Shown here piece after piece: positions 37,758 to 45,880 of a stretch of 64,000 bases of DNA (position 1 is the first letter of the stretch; each line of letters starts with the position of its first letter). Made by a program: the position numbers and the translations under genes. Location: contig NZ_FNDW01000001.1 of assembly GCF_900099685.1 (NCBI RefSeq), positions 124,001-188,000 on the forward strand. The letters run 5' to 3'. Below the pieces are notes generated by a model that was not told the origin of the DNA, did no database searches, and was given only the letters and a program-made list of their open reading frames with translations. The DNA comes from Chryseobacterium taeanense (GTDB lineage: Bacteria > Bacteroidota > Bacteroidia > Flavobacteriales > Weeksellaceae).

Positions 37758-38028
37758 TAAAATTCTTTACGATAAAACATTTTTTTAGTCTTTTTTGTGG
37801 CTTGCAGGTGTGTATTTTGTTGTGTTTATGTTTAGTCTTTTAGTTTTCAGTGGTTTATATTTTATTATTTCATAATCTTGTTTATATGTGTTTATGTGCA
37901 AAAAAATAAGAGAATGTTTGTTGTAATAGAATGGTAAGTTGCGGATTATTATATGAGGTTTTTAATTCATGTATTATGATTAGTTTTGCCTTTTATTTTA
38001 AAGTTATTTTAAAGCTTCATTTAATTCA

Positions 38029-38505
38029 ATGAAAAAAAATATTTGTGTTTTATTCTTTTTAATTTCTATATCGCTCGTAGCACAGATCAAAGGAAAAGTT
38101 ATCAAGATAAAAGATGGTGATACAATTGTTGTCTTATTGGAAGACAAAACCGAGCAAACATTAAGACTTGCGGAAGTTGACTGTCCGGAGAGAGGACAGG
38201 CTTTCGGGAACAATGCTAAACAGTTTACTTCCGATCAGGTTTTTGGTAAAAATGTTGTTTTTTACAAAGTTGGAAAAGACAGATACGGAAGAAGCGTTGC
38301 TGGTGTATTCTATGATGAAGATAAGTATCTTTCAAGGGAGATTGTGAAAGCAGGATTTGGATGGTGGTATTTTAAAACTTCAAAAAATACGGAACTTCAG
38401 AAATTTCAGGATGAGGCGAAGTCAAAGAAACTTGGCTTATGGGGTGATAAAAATGCAGTTTCACCCTGGGAATTCAGGAAGAGTAAAAAGAGCAAGGAAA
38501 AATGA
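38029..38505 (+). CDS. Exported thermonuclease (SNase-like) family protein
   Basis: A 158-residue protein with a signal peptide (cleavage about 18, SLVAQ). The mature protein is a staphylococcal-nuclease fold: KIKDGDTIVV (about 25-34), LRLAEVDCPERGQ (catalytic Arg and Glu) and DRYGRSVAGVF (second Arg), ending LGLWGD. The expected acid, arginine and tyrosine residues are all present, so it is probably an active secreted or periplasmic nuclease. Its 3' end and the following 250 bases up to tmRNA hold no other gene; a weak stem (AACCGT / ACGGTT, about 38549-38592) followed by a T run may terminate it. Confidence 0.9.
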   Translation: MKKNICVLFFLISISLVAQIKGKVIKIKDGDTIVVLLEDKTEQTLRLAEVDCPERGQAFGNNAKQFTSDQVFGKNVVFYKVGKDRYGRSVAGVFYDEDKYLSREIVKAGFGWWYFKTSKNTELQKFQDEAKSKKLGLWGDKNAVSPWEFRKSKKSKEK

Positions 38506-38763
38506 AACATCTTCTCAATTTAGTCTGGACTATGTTATGTTGGTAAAAAAACCGTGAATCTCTGACGAGATTAGAACGTCCGGATTACGGTTACTATTTT
38601 TTAAGTGCATAATATTATTTACATATTAGATAGGTATAAATAAAATTGTATTCTGTTAATCGAAAGATAATATGAAATGATTGTGGATTTCTGACAAAAA
38701 CAAAAAGAGAAAATGCAATTATCTAAAAATTAATAATTTACAAATTCTCTTTAGTTTAAAAAG

Positions 38764-39162
38764 TGGAGTTGGAGGGATTCGAACCCTCGTCCAAACAAGC
38801 AATACATAAGCTTTCTACATGCTTATTCTGCTATTGGTTTTCGACTGAACGCAGAGAGCAGACACCCAACGTTCAGCTTATCTTCTGAGGTTTTCGAGCT
38901 TTAACCGAAGTGTCTAAAGCCTTATTTCCGCATTCCTATATCCCAGAATCAAACGCCGCAGAACAGAGCGTTTGTGGAATATCTTGCTTCCCTACTAACA
39001 TCTTCGGGAAAACGCTTGATCTACTATACTTCGATATTAAGCTGCAAGAGCGAACTCTTCGTTGCCAGTTAAAATTTTGTAGCAAGGGATTATAGAGATC
39101 GCGCTACGGTTCTCTGCATGCTTACTTACCCATTGACCTTGCTGTCGAAACCAGTCAACCCC
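38764..39162 (-). ncRNA. ssrA: Transfer-messenger RNA (tmRNA)
   Basis: On the minus strand the gene starts GGGGTTGACTGGTTTCGACAG (39162 downward) and ends GGTTCGAATCCCTCCAACTCCA at 38764; the 7-bp acceptor GGGGTTG/CAACTCC closes with one G-U pair. The tag frame at 39066-39037 reads GGC AAC GAA GAG TTC GCT CTT GCA GCT TAA, giving GNEEFALAA, the Bacteroidota style (compare tags ending YALAA). About 399 nt long; CCA is not encoded. A TATCTTTG box (minus strand, 39186-39179) lies just upstream. It rescues stalled ribosomes. Confidence 0.95.
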
Positions 39163-39206
39163 ATGAATAAAGTGAATGCAAAGATAATACTTTTATTTTT
39201 ATTAGA

Positions 39207-39296
39207 AGCTTTATCCCGCTTTCCTCTATATCTTTTGGGTTACGGCTCCGCTACGCTCCGCCGCAACCCAAAAGGATGTCGTTTCAATCGGGGCTA
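39207..39296. repeat. Dispersed palindromic element, copy 1
   Basis: Conserved ends AGCTTTATCCCGCTTTCC and GTTTCAATCGGGGCTA frame an inner hairpin (CTTTTGGGTT 39232-39241 with AACCCAAAAG 39265-39274, GC-rich tip). A second copy with the same ends and a different stem lies at 55235-55343. Confidence 0.8.
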
Positions 39297-39363
39297 GGGG
39301 AGTGGTCATTCGTTTTAAAATTAGGATTAATAATTAGAATTTTAACTATTTTATATGATTAAT

Positions 39364-39394
39364 TTTGCAGGTAAATAAAAAATTCCTACTTTTG
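39364..39394 (+). promoter_or_regulatory. Promoter of the rpsU-xerC-hpf unit
   Basis: TTTG (39364-39367) and TACTTTTG (39387-39394) are exactly 19 bases apart; rpsU starts 24 bases after the -7 box. Confidence 0.75.
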
Positions 39395-39417
39395 CAATCC
39401 AAAATGAGATGTAAAAT

Positions 39418-39615
39418 ATGTTAATAATTCCAGTTAAAGATGGTGAATCCATCGACAGAGCATTAAAAAAATATAAAAGAAAATTTGATAAAACAGGAAC
39501 AGTTCGTCAGTTAAGAGCTAGACAACAGTTTATCAAGCCTTCTGTAACTTTAAGACAAGCTAGATTAAAAGCAGCTCACAAGCAAAGAAATCTTAGCAAA
39601 GAAGAGCAGGCTTAA
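39418..39615 (+). CDS. rpsU: 30S ribosomal protein S21
   Basis: A 65-residue basic protein starting MLIIPVKDGESIDRALKKYK, the typical Bacteroidota S21. It binds the small subunit near the anti-Shine-Dalgarno region of 16S rRNA. The gene is first in a unit with xerC and hpf and has its own promoter 24 bases upstream. A small stem (AAGAGTGAATT pairing across about 39642-39676) follows before xerC. Confidence 0.97.
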   Translation: MLIIPVKDGESIDRALKKYKRKFDKTGTVRQLRARQQFIKPSVTLRQARLKAAHKQRNLSKEEQA

Positions 39616-39691
39616 GAAATTTTCTTAATTCGCATACTAATTCACTCTTTAAATACTTATATTTGAAGAGTGAATTTTTGTTTTATACTTT

Positions 39692-40582
39692 ATGATGCTG
39701 GATAAATTCTTAGAATATTTAAAGCTTGAAAAGAGGTATTCACCTCACACAATTACAAGTTACAGGAAAGATCTTGAAGATTTTTCCTATTTTTATCTTA
39801 GAACAGAGTCTTCTGCTGATCTTTTGAAAGTTGACAAAAAAGTTATCCGGAATTTTATCGTGGAGTTAAGTGAAAAAAATATTTCCAGAAGAAGTATTAA
39901 TAGAAAATTGTCTTCACTCAGAAGTTTTTATGTATTCCTCTTGAAAATTGGTGAAATTACGGTTTCGCCAGCCGAAAATATTTCATCTTTAAAATTTTAC
40001 CCTGAAAAACAAATTCCTATGTCCGAACAGGAGATGCAAGACCTGAATAGTCAGGTTTTTACACAAGTTCATGACATTCTGGAAAAATGTATTTTAGAGG
40101 TTCTTTATCAAACAGGAATTCGTAAAGCGGAGCTTTGTGGTATGACTTTTGAGAATGTAAGCCTTAGCGGAAACGAGATAAAAATAATTGGAAAAGGAAA
40201 CAAACAAAGAGTAATTCCGATTTCTGATGATCTCTGCAGCTTGTTGAAAAGTTACGTAGAAATACGCAACCCGGAAACAGAATATAAATCATATTTTTTT
40301 GTCAATAAGAAAGGTAAAAAACTCACCGAAAAATTTGTTTATGTGGTGGTTAATAAGTACCTTAGTCTTATAACAACAAAAGAAAAAAGAAGCCCTCACA
40401 TCCTTCGGCATAGCTTTGCTACACACGTTTTGGATAATGGGGCAGAGATCTCTAAAGTAAAAAAAATATTAGGTCATTCAAGTCTTGCAAGTACTCAGGT
40501 CTATACGAATGCCAATATCGAACAATTGAAAAAAGTTTTTAATCAGGCTCATCCAAGAGCTTCAAAAAATGACGAATTATGA
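39692..40582 (+). CDS. xerC: Tyrosine recombinase XerC-like
   Basis: Site-specific recombinase that resolves chromosome dimers. The 296-residue protein has an N-terminal SAM-like core-binding domain (about 1-85) and a catalytic domain with Arg144 (TGIRKAEL), the HILRHSFATH box with His and Arg, LGHSS and the nucleophile Tyr in STQVYTN. Its position next to rpsU and hpf is conserved in flavobacteria, which favours a housekeeping XerC over a mobile integrase. The ATG at 39692 is followed by a second ATG at 39695; either could be used. It overlaps hpf by 4 bases. Confidence 0.9.
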   Translation: MMLDKFLEYLKLEKRYSPHTITSYRKDLEDFSYFYLRTESSADLLKVDKKVIRNFIVELSEKNISRRSINRKLSSLRSFYVFLLKIGEITVSPAENISSLKFYPEKQIPMSEQEMQDLNSQVFTQVHDILEKCILEVLYQTGIRKAELCGMTFENVSLSGNEIKIIGKGNKQRVIPISDDLCSLLKSYVEIRNPETEYKSYFFVNKKGKKLTEKFVYVVVNKYLSLITTKEKRSPHILRHSFATHVLDNGAEISKVKKILGHSSLASTQVYTNANIEQLKKVFNQAHPRASKNDEL

Positions 40583-40869
40583 AGATCACAGTACAATCAA
40601 TTGGATTAACTCCACACGAACCACTAGAATCACACATCGAAAAAAAAGTAAGCAAGCTGGATACTTTTTATGATAAGATCCAAGATTGCAAAATATTCTT
40701 AAAAGTAGAAAATAACTCTGATAAGGCAAACAAAACTGCCGAGATTATTCTTGCGGTTCCGGGAGACGATATCGTAGTAAAAAAGACAACAACATCTTTT
40801 GAAGAAAGCCTTGATTTATGCGTTGATGCGGCTAAAAAGCTACTAATCAAGAAAAAAGAAATGGCTTAA
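40579..40869 (+). CDS. hpf: Ribosome hibernation-promoting factor, short form
   Basis: A 96-residue HPF/YfiA protein (MKITVQSIGLTPHEPLESHIEKKVSKLD) that binds the 30S subunit to shut down ribosomes in stationary phase. Only the N-terminal beta-alpha domain is present, as in the short HPF class, so it may need a partner for 100S dimer formation. Its start overlaps the xerC stop (ATGA). Confidence 0.93.
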   Translation: MKITVQSIGLTPHEPLESHIEKKVSKLDTFYDKIQDCKIFLKVENNSDKANKTAEIILAVPGDDIVVKKTTTSFEESLDLCVDAAKKLLIKKKEMA

Positions 40870-40899
40870 TAAAAAAAGTTAAAAATAATTATTAAAAAA

Positions 40900-40931
40900 T
40901 TTGAGAATTCAAAAAATCCTTTCTATATTTG
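40900..40931 (+). promoter_or_regulatory. Promoter of the tRNA array
   Basis: TTTG (40900-40903) and TATATTTG (40924-40931) with a 20-base spacer; the first tRNA starts 47 bases after the -7 box. Confidence 0.7.
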
Positions 40932-40978
40932 CACTCGCAAAAAGGAACAGTGATCTTTTGAATTCTTTTTATTAAAAT

Positions 40979-41052
40979 GCCTCCATAGCTCAGTTGGCCA
41001 GAGCACGTGATTTGTAATCTCGGGGTCGTGGGTTCGAATCCCTCTGGAGGCT
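40979..41052 (+). tRNA. tRNA-Thr(TGT)
   Basis: Acceptor GCCTCCA/TGGAGGC, anticodon TGT in a GATTTGTAATC loop, GGTTCGAATCC T-arm, 74 nt. CCA is not encoded. Confidence 0.95.
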
Positions 41053-41071
41053 CAATTAATATAAAATATCT

Positions 41072-41152
41072 GGGGAGATTCCAGAGTGGCTAAATGGGAC
41101 TGACTGTAACTCAGTTGCTTCGGCTTCGTAGGTTCGAATCCTGCTCTCCCCA
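41072..41152 (+). tRNA. tRNA-Tyr(GTA)
   Basis: Acceptor GGGGAGA/TCTCCCC, anticodon GTA (GACTGTAACTC), a long variable arm as in class II tRNAs, 81 nt. Confidence 0.95.
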
Positions 41153-41237
41153 CATTTTATATTACAAAAAAAGTTGCAGAGATCAGGGAATTTCCTTAAG
41201 TTTGCACAGCGTTACCAATAGTTTTGGAAACAAAATT

Positions 41238-41310
41238 GCGGAAGTAGCTCAGTTGGTAGAGCGTCAGCCTTCCAAGCTGAATGTCGCGGGTTCGACCCCC
41301 GTCTTCCGCT
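41238..41310 (+). tRNA. tRNA-Gly(TCC)
   Basis: Acceptor GCGGAAG/CTTCCGC, anticodon TCC in the loop CTTCCAA, 73 nt. Confidence 0.95.
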
Positions 41311-41317
41311 CAGAAAT

Positions 41318-41347
41318 ATCACGCTTATCGTAGGGTGATTTTTTTTT
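41318..41347 (+). terminator. Weak terminator after the first tRNA triplet
   Basis: ATCAC (41318-41322) pairs with GTGAT (41335-41339), followed by nine T. The next triplet has no clear promoter of its own, so read-through or a missed promoter must serve it. Confidence 0.6.
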
Positions 41348-41406
41348 AACTACTGAAATGATGTAGAGTAGAGTTTTCTCACAGATTTCAGTCCATATAT
41401 TAAAAT

Positions 41407-41480
41407 GCCTCCATAGCTCAGTTGGCCAGAGCACGTGATTTGTAATCTCGGGGTCGTGGGTTCGAATCCCTCTGGAGGCT
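41407..41480 (+). tRNA. tRNA-Thr(TGT), second copy
   Basis: Identical to the gene at 40979. Confidence 0.95.
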
Positions 41481-41499
41481 CAATTAATATAAAATATCT

Positions 41500-41580
41500 G
41501 GGGAGATTCCAGAGTGGCTAAATGGGACTGACTGTAACTCAGTTGCTTCGGCTTCGTAGGTTCGAATCCTGCTCTCCCCA
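41500..41580 (+). tRNA. tRNA-Tyr(GTA), second copy
   Basis: Identical to the gene at 41072. Confidence 0.95.
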
Positions 41581-41665
41581 CATTTTATATTACAAAAAAA
41601 GTTGCAGAGATCAGGGAATTTCCTTAAGTTTGCACAGCGTTACCAATAGTTTTGGAAACAAAATT

Positions 41666-41738
41666 GCGGAAGTAGCTCAGTTGGTAGAGCGTCAGCCTTC
41701 CAAGCTGAATGTCGCGGGTTCGACCCCCGTCTTCCGCT
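41666..41738 (+). tRNA. tRNA-Gly(TCC), second copy
   Basis: Identical to the gene at 41238. A stem AAAATCAC/GTGATTTT (41744-41770) follows. Confidence 0.95.
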
Positions 41739-41779
41739 CACATAAAATCACGCTTTTTTAGGGTGATTTTTTTGTTTAG

Positions 41780-41851
41780 GCCGACTTAGCTCAGCGGTAG
41801 AGTGCTTCCTTGGTAAGGAAGAGGTCACGGGTTCAAGTCCCGTAGTTGGCT
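41780..41851 (+). tRNA. tRNA-Thr(GGT)
   Basis: Acceptor GCCGACT/AGTTGGC with G-U pairing, anticodon GGT in CTTGGTAAG, 72 nt. It is the last tRNA of the array and lies outside the duplication. Confidence 0.93.
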
Positions 41852-41860
41852 CAGATTCTC

Positions 41861-41886
41861 ATCCCGATTCTTTCGGGATTTTTTTA
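41861..41886 (+). terminator. Rho-independent terminator of the tRNA array
   Basis: ATCCCGA (41861-41867) pairs with TCGGGAT (41873-41879) before a T run. Confidence 0.85.
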
Positions 41887-42220
41887 TTTCTGGAAACTTC
41901 TTTTAAACGCTACAAATACAATAATCTTATTAAGCATCTCATATACTTTCCGTTCAGCAAGTGATAGCTTTGGATATTTAGCTTTAAAATTTAAAATTGT
42001 ACGGATAAGATTATAAAATTGATGATCTTTTCTAATTGAGTATCATGTTAATCCGTAACTCTTCAAAGGTTTTAAGTTGTAATATTGTTTAAAACTTCCA
42101 GCGCCCAGCTTCCCTCTTCCAGCTCCATTAACCTTAAAATTCAATTAAAAGTATTTCCGCCAGTTTCATTTCCTTTATCATCATAAAAATTTTCTTTACA
42201 TTCGTATAAAATAATTTTCG
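41887..42220. other. Gene-free stretch before the two-component genes
   Basis: AT-rich. It contains a purine-poor phrase (CCAGCGCCCAGCTTCCC near 42100) of the kind that recurs between flavobacterial genes. No open frame of interest and no consensus promoter were seen; the promoter of the response regulator must lie here. Confidence 0.5.
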
Positions 42221-42901
42221 ATGAATATTCTTTTATTGGAAGATGATTTAATTCTTTCGGCAGAGCTTTGTAAATTTTTGGAGTCCAATAATTTTACCTG
42301 TGACAAAATCTATGATGGTGAAACATTTATTCGTCAGATAAGGAATAATTCGTATGATTTGTACCTGCTCGATATTAATGTTCCTAAAATTAACGGGCTT
42401 GATGTCTGCCAGACTATTCGCTCTTTCGATAAAAATACTCCGATCATTATCATTTCGGCATACGGAGATCTTTCGGATAAAAAAGATGCTTTTACAAGAC
42501 TTGCTGATGATTATCTGGTAAAACCTTTTCAGTTTGAAGAATTGCTTTTGCGTATAAATTCCCTGCTGAGAAGAAAAGCACCTTCAGAAAGCAGCGATCA
42601 GGAAATTATAAGAATTGATGATCTTATCATCAATAAAACCGAGCAGAAAGTTTTCCGGGCAGGAAATGAGATTGCACTTACCTTAAAGGAATTTCAACTG
42701 CTGGTGTATCTGGCAGAAGCACAAGGAAGAACCGTTTCCAAACAGCAGATTACAGAACACGTCTGGGAACATAATTTTAATACCAATACGAATACGGTAG
42801 AAGTGTATATCAATTTTTTAAGAAAGAAAATAGATAAAGATTTTAAAGTTAAACTTATTCATACGCGTTCCGGTTTCGGATATTACTTAAGCCCGCTGTA
42901 A
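42221..42901 (+). CDS. OmpR-family response regulator
   Basis: A 226-residue transcription factor. The receiver domain (1-115) has the acidic pocket Glu7-Asp8-Asp9, phosphorylation site Asp51 in YLLDINVP, and a conserved Lys in YLVKPFQ. The C-terminal winged-helix DNA-binding domain (about 128-226) contains LTLKEFQLLVYL and VEVYINFLRKKID. The sensor kinase gene starts 1 base after its stop, and efflux genes follow, so it very likely controls them in response to a metal. Confidence 0.93.
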   Translation: MNILLLEDDLILSAELCKFLESNNFTCDKIYDGETFIRQIRNNSYDLYLLDINVPKINGLDVCQTIRSFDKNTPIIIISAYGDLSDKKDAFTRLADDYLVKPFQFEELLLRINSLLRRKAPSESSDQEIIRIDDLIINKTEQKVFRAGNEIALTLKEFQLLVYLAEAQGRTVSKQQITEHVWEHNFNTNTNTVEVYINFLRKKIDKDFKVKLIHTRSGFGYYLSPL

Positions 42902-42902
42902 T

Positions 42903-44267
42903 ATGTCTTTAAAAAGAAAGATTGCCCTCAATCTCAGTATTGCTTTTTCATTGCTTTTCGGTATTGTGATGGCGGTGATTTATATCTCTTTTAATGATTT
43001 CAGAAAAGACGAGTTTCAGGAAAGATTCCGGCAGAGGCTGGAATTTACTGTTCATTTTATAGCTAAATCAAAAGACTTTGAACAAGAAGCGCCTGTGTTT
43101 TTTAATGAAAATTCGGATAATATTCTTTTAGATGAAACGATCTTAATTTTTAATGGTAAGAAAGAATTAATCTACAGCACGATCAAGGATAGAAACGTGA
43201 CCTGGGATAATGAGCTTTTGAAAGAGCTGGATGAAAAGAAAGTCATCTATTCCGAAAAAACAATACCCGAAATTTATGCCGCTTTGAAAAATATCAATGG
43301 CGAAAATTACTACATTCTTACCAGCGCTTACGATACCAACGGAAACTCAAAGCTAGCCTATTTAAAATATCTCCTGATTACGGCCTATGTCATGAGCACA
43401 CTGATTATTGGTTTTTTCAGCTATTATTTTATGGGGCAGTTTCTAAAACCTCTTGAAGATCTCAATAAAGAAATATCAGAAGTAACGGCTCACAGTCTCA
43501 CAACGGAAGTCCCGGTGCGTGACTCTAATGACGAGATTAATGTTCTCGCAAGATCTTTCAATACAATGATTAAAAGGCTAGACGATGTTTTCCAGTCGCA
43601 GAAAGACTTTACCGCAAGTGCCTCTCACGAAATCCGTACTCCGATTACGAGGATGGCTTTTCAGCTTGAAAATCTCATTAAACTCGGCCAGAATTCCCCG
43701 GAAACTTTAACCTCTTTACAGCAGATCCAGAGAGATGTTTATCAGTTGTCTGATCTTACCAATTCCCTTTTGCTTTTAACGAAATTTGATAAAGAAAATA
43801 TTCAGAGTATCTATGAAGAAGTGAGGATTGATGAAGTTATATTTGAATCTTTTGAAGCTGTGGAAAAAAGTTATCCGAAAATGAAAATGGATTTTCTGAT
43901 CTCTGAAAAAACTTCTGAAGATGCTTTATTAACGATCAACGGAGTACAGTCTTTGCTGGATATTGTTTTTATTAATTTGCTTAAAAATGCAGCAGTCTAC
44001 TCAGATGATATGGAAGCTGATGTATTGATTACAGAAACAGAAGACACGCTTATCGTTGACATTATTTCACACGGAAATACGATTCCGATAGAAGAACGTC
44101 CGAAGTTATTTGAGGCTTTCATGCGGGGAAATAATTCTCATAATATTTCCGGCTCCGGATTGGGATTAAGAATTGTAAAAAGAATTCTGGAATATCACGG
44201 GGCAAAAATTACGTACTCTTCTCCGGGAGATTTACTCAATAAGTTCAGTGTTATTTTTAATAAATAA
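42903..44267 (+). CDS. Sensor histidine kinase
   Basis: A 454-residue membrane kinase partner of the preceding regulator. Two transmembrane segments (about 10-30 and 157-177) frame a periplasmic sensor region; a HAMP domain follows, then the dimerisation helix with ASHEIRTPITRM (phospho-accepting His) and an ATPase domain with GSGLGLRIVKRI. The periplasmic part lacks an obvious His/Cys metal-binding cluster, so the signal is not readable from sequence. This HAMP-HisKA layout is common for CzcS/CusS-like sensors. Confidence 0.9.
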   Translation: MSLKRKIALNLSIAFSLLFGIVMAVIYISFNDFRKDEFQERFRQRLEFTVHFIAKSKDFEQEAPVFFNENSDNILLDETILIFNGKKELIYSTIKDRNVTWDNELLKELDEKKVIYSEKTIPEIYAALKNINGENYYILTSAYDTNGNSKLAYLKYLLITAYVMSTLIIGFFSYYFMGQFLKPLEDLNKEISEVTAHSLTTEVPVRDSNDEINVLARSFNTMIKRLDDVFQSQKDFTASASHEIRTPITRMAFQLENLIKLGQNSPETLTSLQQIQRDVYQLSDLTNSLLLLTKFDKENIQSIYEEVRIDEVIFESFEAVEKSYPKMKMDFLISEKTSEDALLTINGVQSLLDIVFINLLKNAAVYSDDMEADVLITETEDTLIVDIISHGNTIPIEERPKLFEAFMRGNNSHNISGSGLGLRIVKRILEYHGAKITYSSPGDLLNKFSVIFNK

Positions 44268-44288
44268 CAGATTCTGGTAAAGAAGAAA

Positions 44289-44490
44289 GTTTCTCAGAGT
44301 GAGATGGAATCAACCAATTTGTGCTTAAACTTTCTCAGCCTTAGATGAGCAAAACCCATTTAGGATGAAGGTTTCTCAGAGTGAGACAGAGTCAACCACT
44401 TTGTGTTTAAACTTTCTCAGCTTGAGATGAGCAAAACCCATTTAAGATGAAACTTTCTCATAAAGAGACAATCAGAACCCATACTTCAAA
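44289..44490. repeat. 82-bp tandem repeat upstream of the efflux genes
   Basis: Two full units (44289-44370, 44371-44452) start GTTTCTCAGAGTGAGA and end AAACCCATTTA(G/A)GATGAA; a third begins at 44453 and decays by about 44490. It lies between the kinase and the outer-membrane factor. The rest of 44268-44636 is AT-rich with no gene. Confidence 0.85.
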
Positions 44491-44636
44491 GGAAATTTCC
44501 TGAGTCCAATACTTAAATTTTTCATTTTTTTGTGGTTATTTGTAAATGGGCAATAATCAATTTTAATTTTTTTTTAAGCATTCTTTAAGAGCATTTTAAT
44601 AGCGAAATGACAATTTTGTGGCATAAAAAATAGAAG

Positions 44637-45878
44637 ATGAACAAAATTGCAGGGCTGCTGATCGTGATATCATCTCTTATGACGGCACAGCAGCAAATGT
44701 CACTTCCGGATTGCGAAGAAGCTTTTCAAAAGAATAACTTGGAGCTGCTCGCTGAACAGTATAATATCAATATGGCTGATGCCGATATTTTGCAGGCTAA
44801 AATCTGGGAATTGCCACAGCTGAGCGGACAAATAAATGCGTACAACCCACAAGATCATAAAGTTTTTGATGTAGGTCATGCAAAAGGAGCACAGATTACG
44901 CAGCTTATTTATATGGGCGGTAAAAAGAAAAATGAAATTGCTTTTGCAAAATCCAACAAAGAACTTGCCCAGCTTCAGTTTTCTCAATTGCTGGTAGACC
45001 TTAGAGCGCAGCTTCGTACTGCCTACTACAATCTTTATTATGAAAAACTCAAACTTGAAAACACCAGCAGGCAGCTGGGGTATATGAATGATCTGCTGGC
45101 AGCATACAAAGTGCAGTCTGCGAAAGGAAATGTATCTCTGAGAGATGAGGTAAGGCTTCAGAGTGTTGTCATTCAGTTGAATAATGATAAAGTAGGTATT
45201 AATAAAAACATTCTTGAATTTGAACAGACCCTTAAAGTTTTAACGGGTGTTACTGATGATATCGAACCTAAACTTTCTGATTCTGAAGCGAAAGATATTC
45301 TTGCCTCACAGCCTTTCGGTGATGAAACGGAATTGCAGAAAAAAGCACTCGAAAATAACGCTGATTATCAATATAACCTCAAATTAATCGACAACAGTAA
45401 ACTGTATGCCCAGTGGCAAAAGTCTTTAAACGTTCCCGATCTGAATCTTGGTGCAGGGTGGGACCAGAATGGAGGGACTTTTAAAAATGAAGTGAACTTA
45501 ATGGTAGGAATTCCATTGCCATTATGGAAATCAAATAAAGGGAATGTTGAGAAAGCAAATTTTGCCATTCAGCAGAATCAGAAGAATGCTGATTTCCAAA
45601 AGTTAAGTCTTGAAACTAAAGTGCAGTCTGCATATAAAACATGGAAAACGCAGTATGAGCAACTTTCACAAATTAAATCCGAAGATCTCAACAATATGGA
45701 TACTGTGTACAATGGTATGCTGAGCAATTTCAGAAAAGGAAATGTAAGCCTTATAGAATTTGTAGATTTTATGGATAGCTATAGAGAAACAGCACTTCAG
45801 ATCTACGATATGAAAAACGAAATTATGCAGTCGGCAGAACAATTAAATCAACTGGTACAAACGAAAATCTTCTATTAA
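44637..45878 (+). CDS. TolC-family outer-membrane efflux protein
   Basis: A 413-residue protein with a signal peptide (about 1-19, MTAQQQ) and the two long coiled-coil repeats of the TolC fold (about 20-210 and 220-413), rich in Gln, Asn and Leu with a LRAQLRTAYYNLYYEKLKLEN helix. It lacks the Cys lipobox of some family members. It begins a tripartite RND set with the adaptor 2 bases downstream and the CzcA/CusA pump further on. It should open the outer membrane for metal export. Confidence 0.9.
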   Translation: MNKIAGLLIVISSLMTAQQQMSLPDCEEAFQKNNLELLAEQYNINMADADILQAKIWELPQLSGQINAYNPQDHKVFDVGHAKGAQITQLIYMGGKKKNEIAFAKSNKELAQLQFSQLLVDLRAQLRTAYYNLYYEKLKLENTSRQLGYMNDLLAAYKVQSAKGNVSLRDEVRLQSVVIQLNNDKVGINKNILEFEQTLKVLTGVTDDIEPKLSDSEAKDILASQPFGDETELQKKALENNADYQYNLKLIDNSKLYAQWQKSLNVPDLNLGAGWDQNGGTFKNEVNLMVGIPLPLWKSNKGNVEKANFAIQQNQKNADFQKLSLETKVQSAYKTWKTQYEQLSQIKSEDLNNMDTVYNGMLSNFRKGNVSLIEFVDFMDSYRETALQIYDMKNEIMQSAEQLNQLVQTKIFY

Positions 45879-45880
45879 TC

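Larger units (their letters stand above)
40970..41312. repeat. 343-bp direct repeat, copy 1 (three tRNA genes)
   Basis: Identical base for base to 41398-41740, including the spacers between the tRNA genes; the two copies start 428 bases apart. Confidence 0.92.
41398..41740. repeat. 343-bp direct repeat, copy 2 (three tRNA genes)
   Basis: Perfect copy of 40970-41312. The identity of non-genic spacers points to a recent duplication. Confidence 0.92.

Noticed and set aside
38910..39095. Small frame opposite ssrA
   Set aside because: It lies inside the tmRNA gene on the other strand and has no family match.
39692..40582. XerC-like gene as a mobile integrase next to tRNA genes
   Set aside because: It lies between rpsU and hpf in the housekeeping order of flavobacteria, with no phage or island genes around it.
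41094..41761. Two identical 79-residue frames
   Set aside because: They run through tRNA-Tyr and tRNA-Gly genes and reflect the tRNA duplication.
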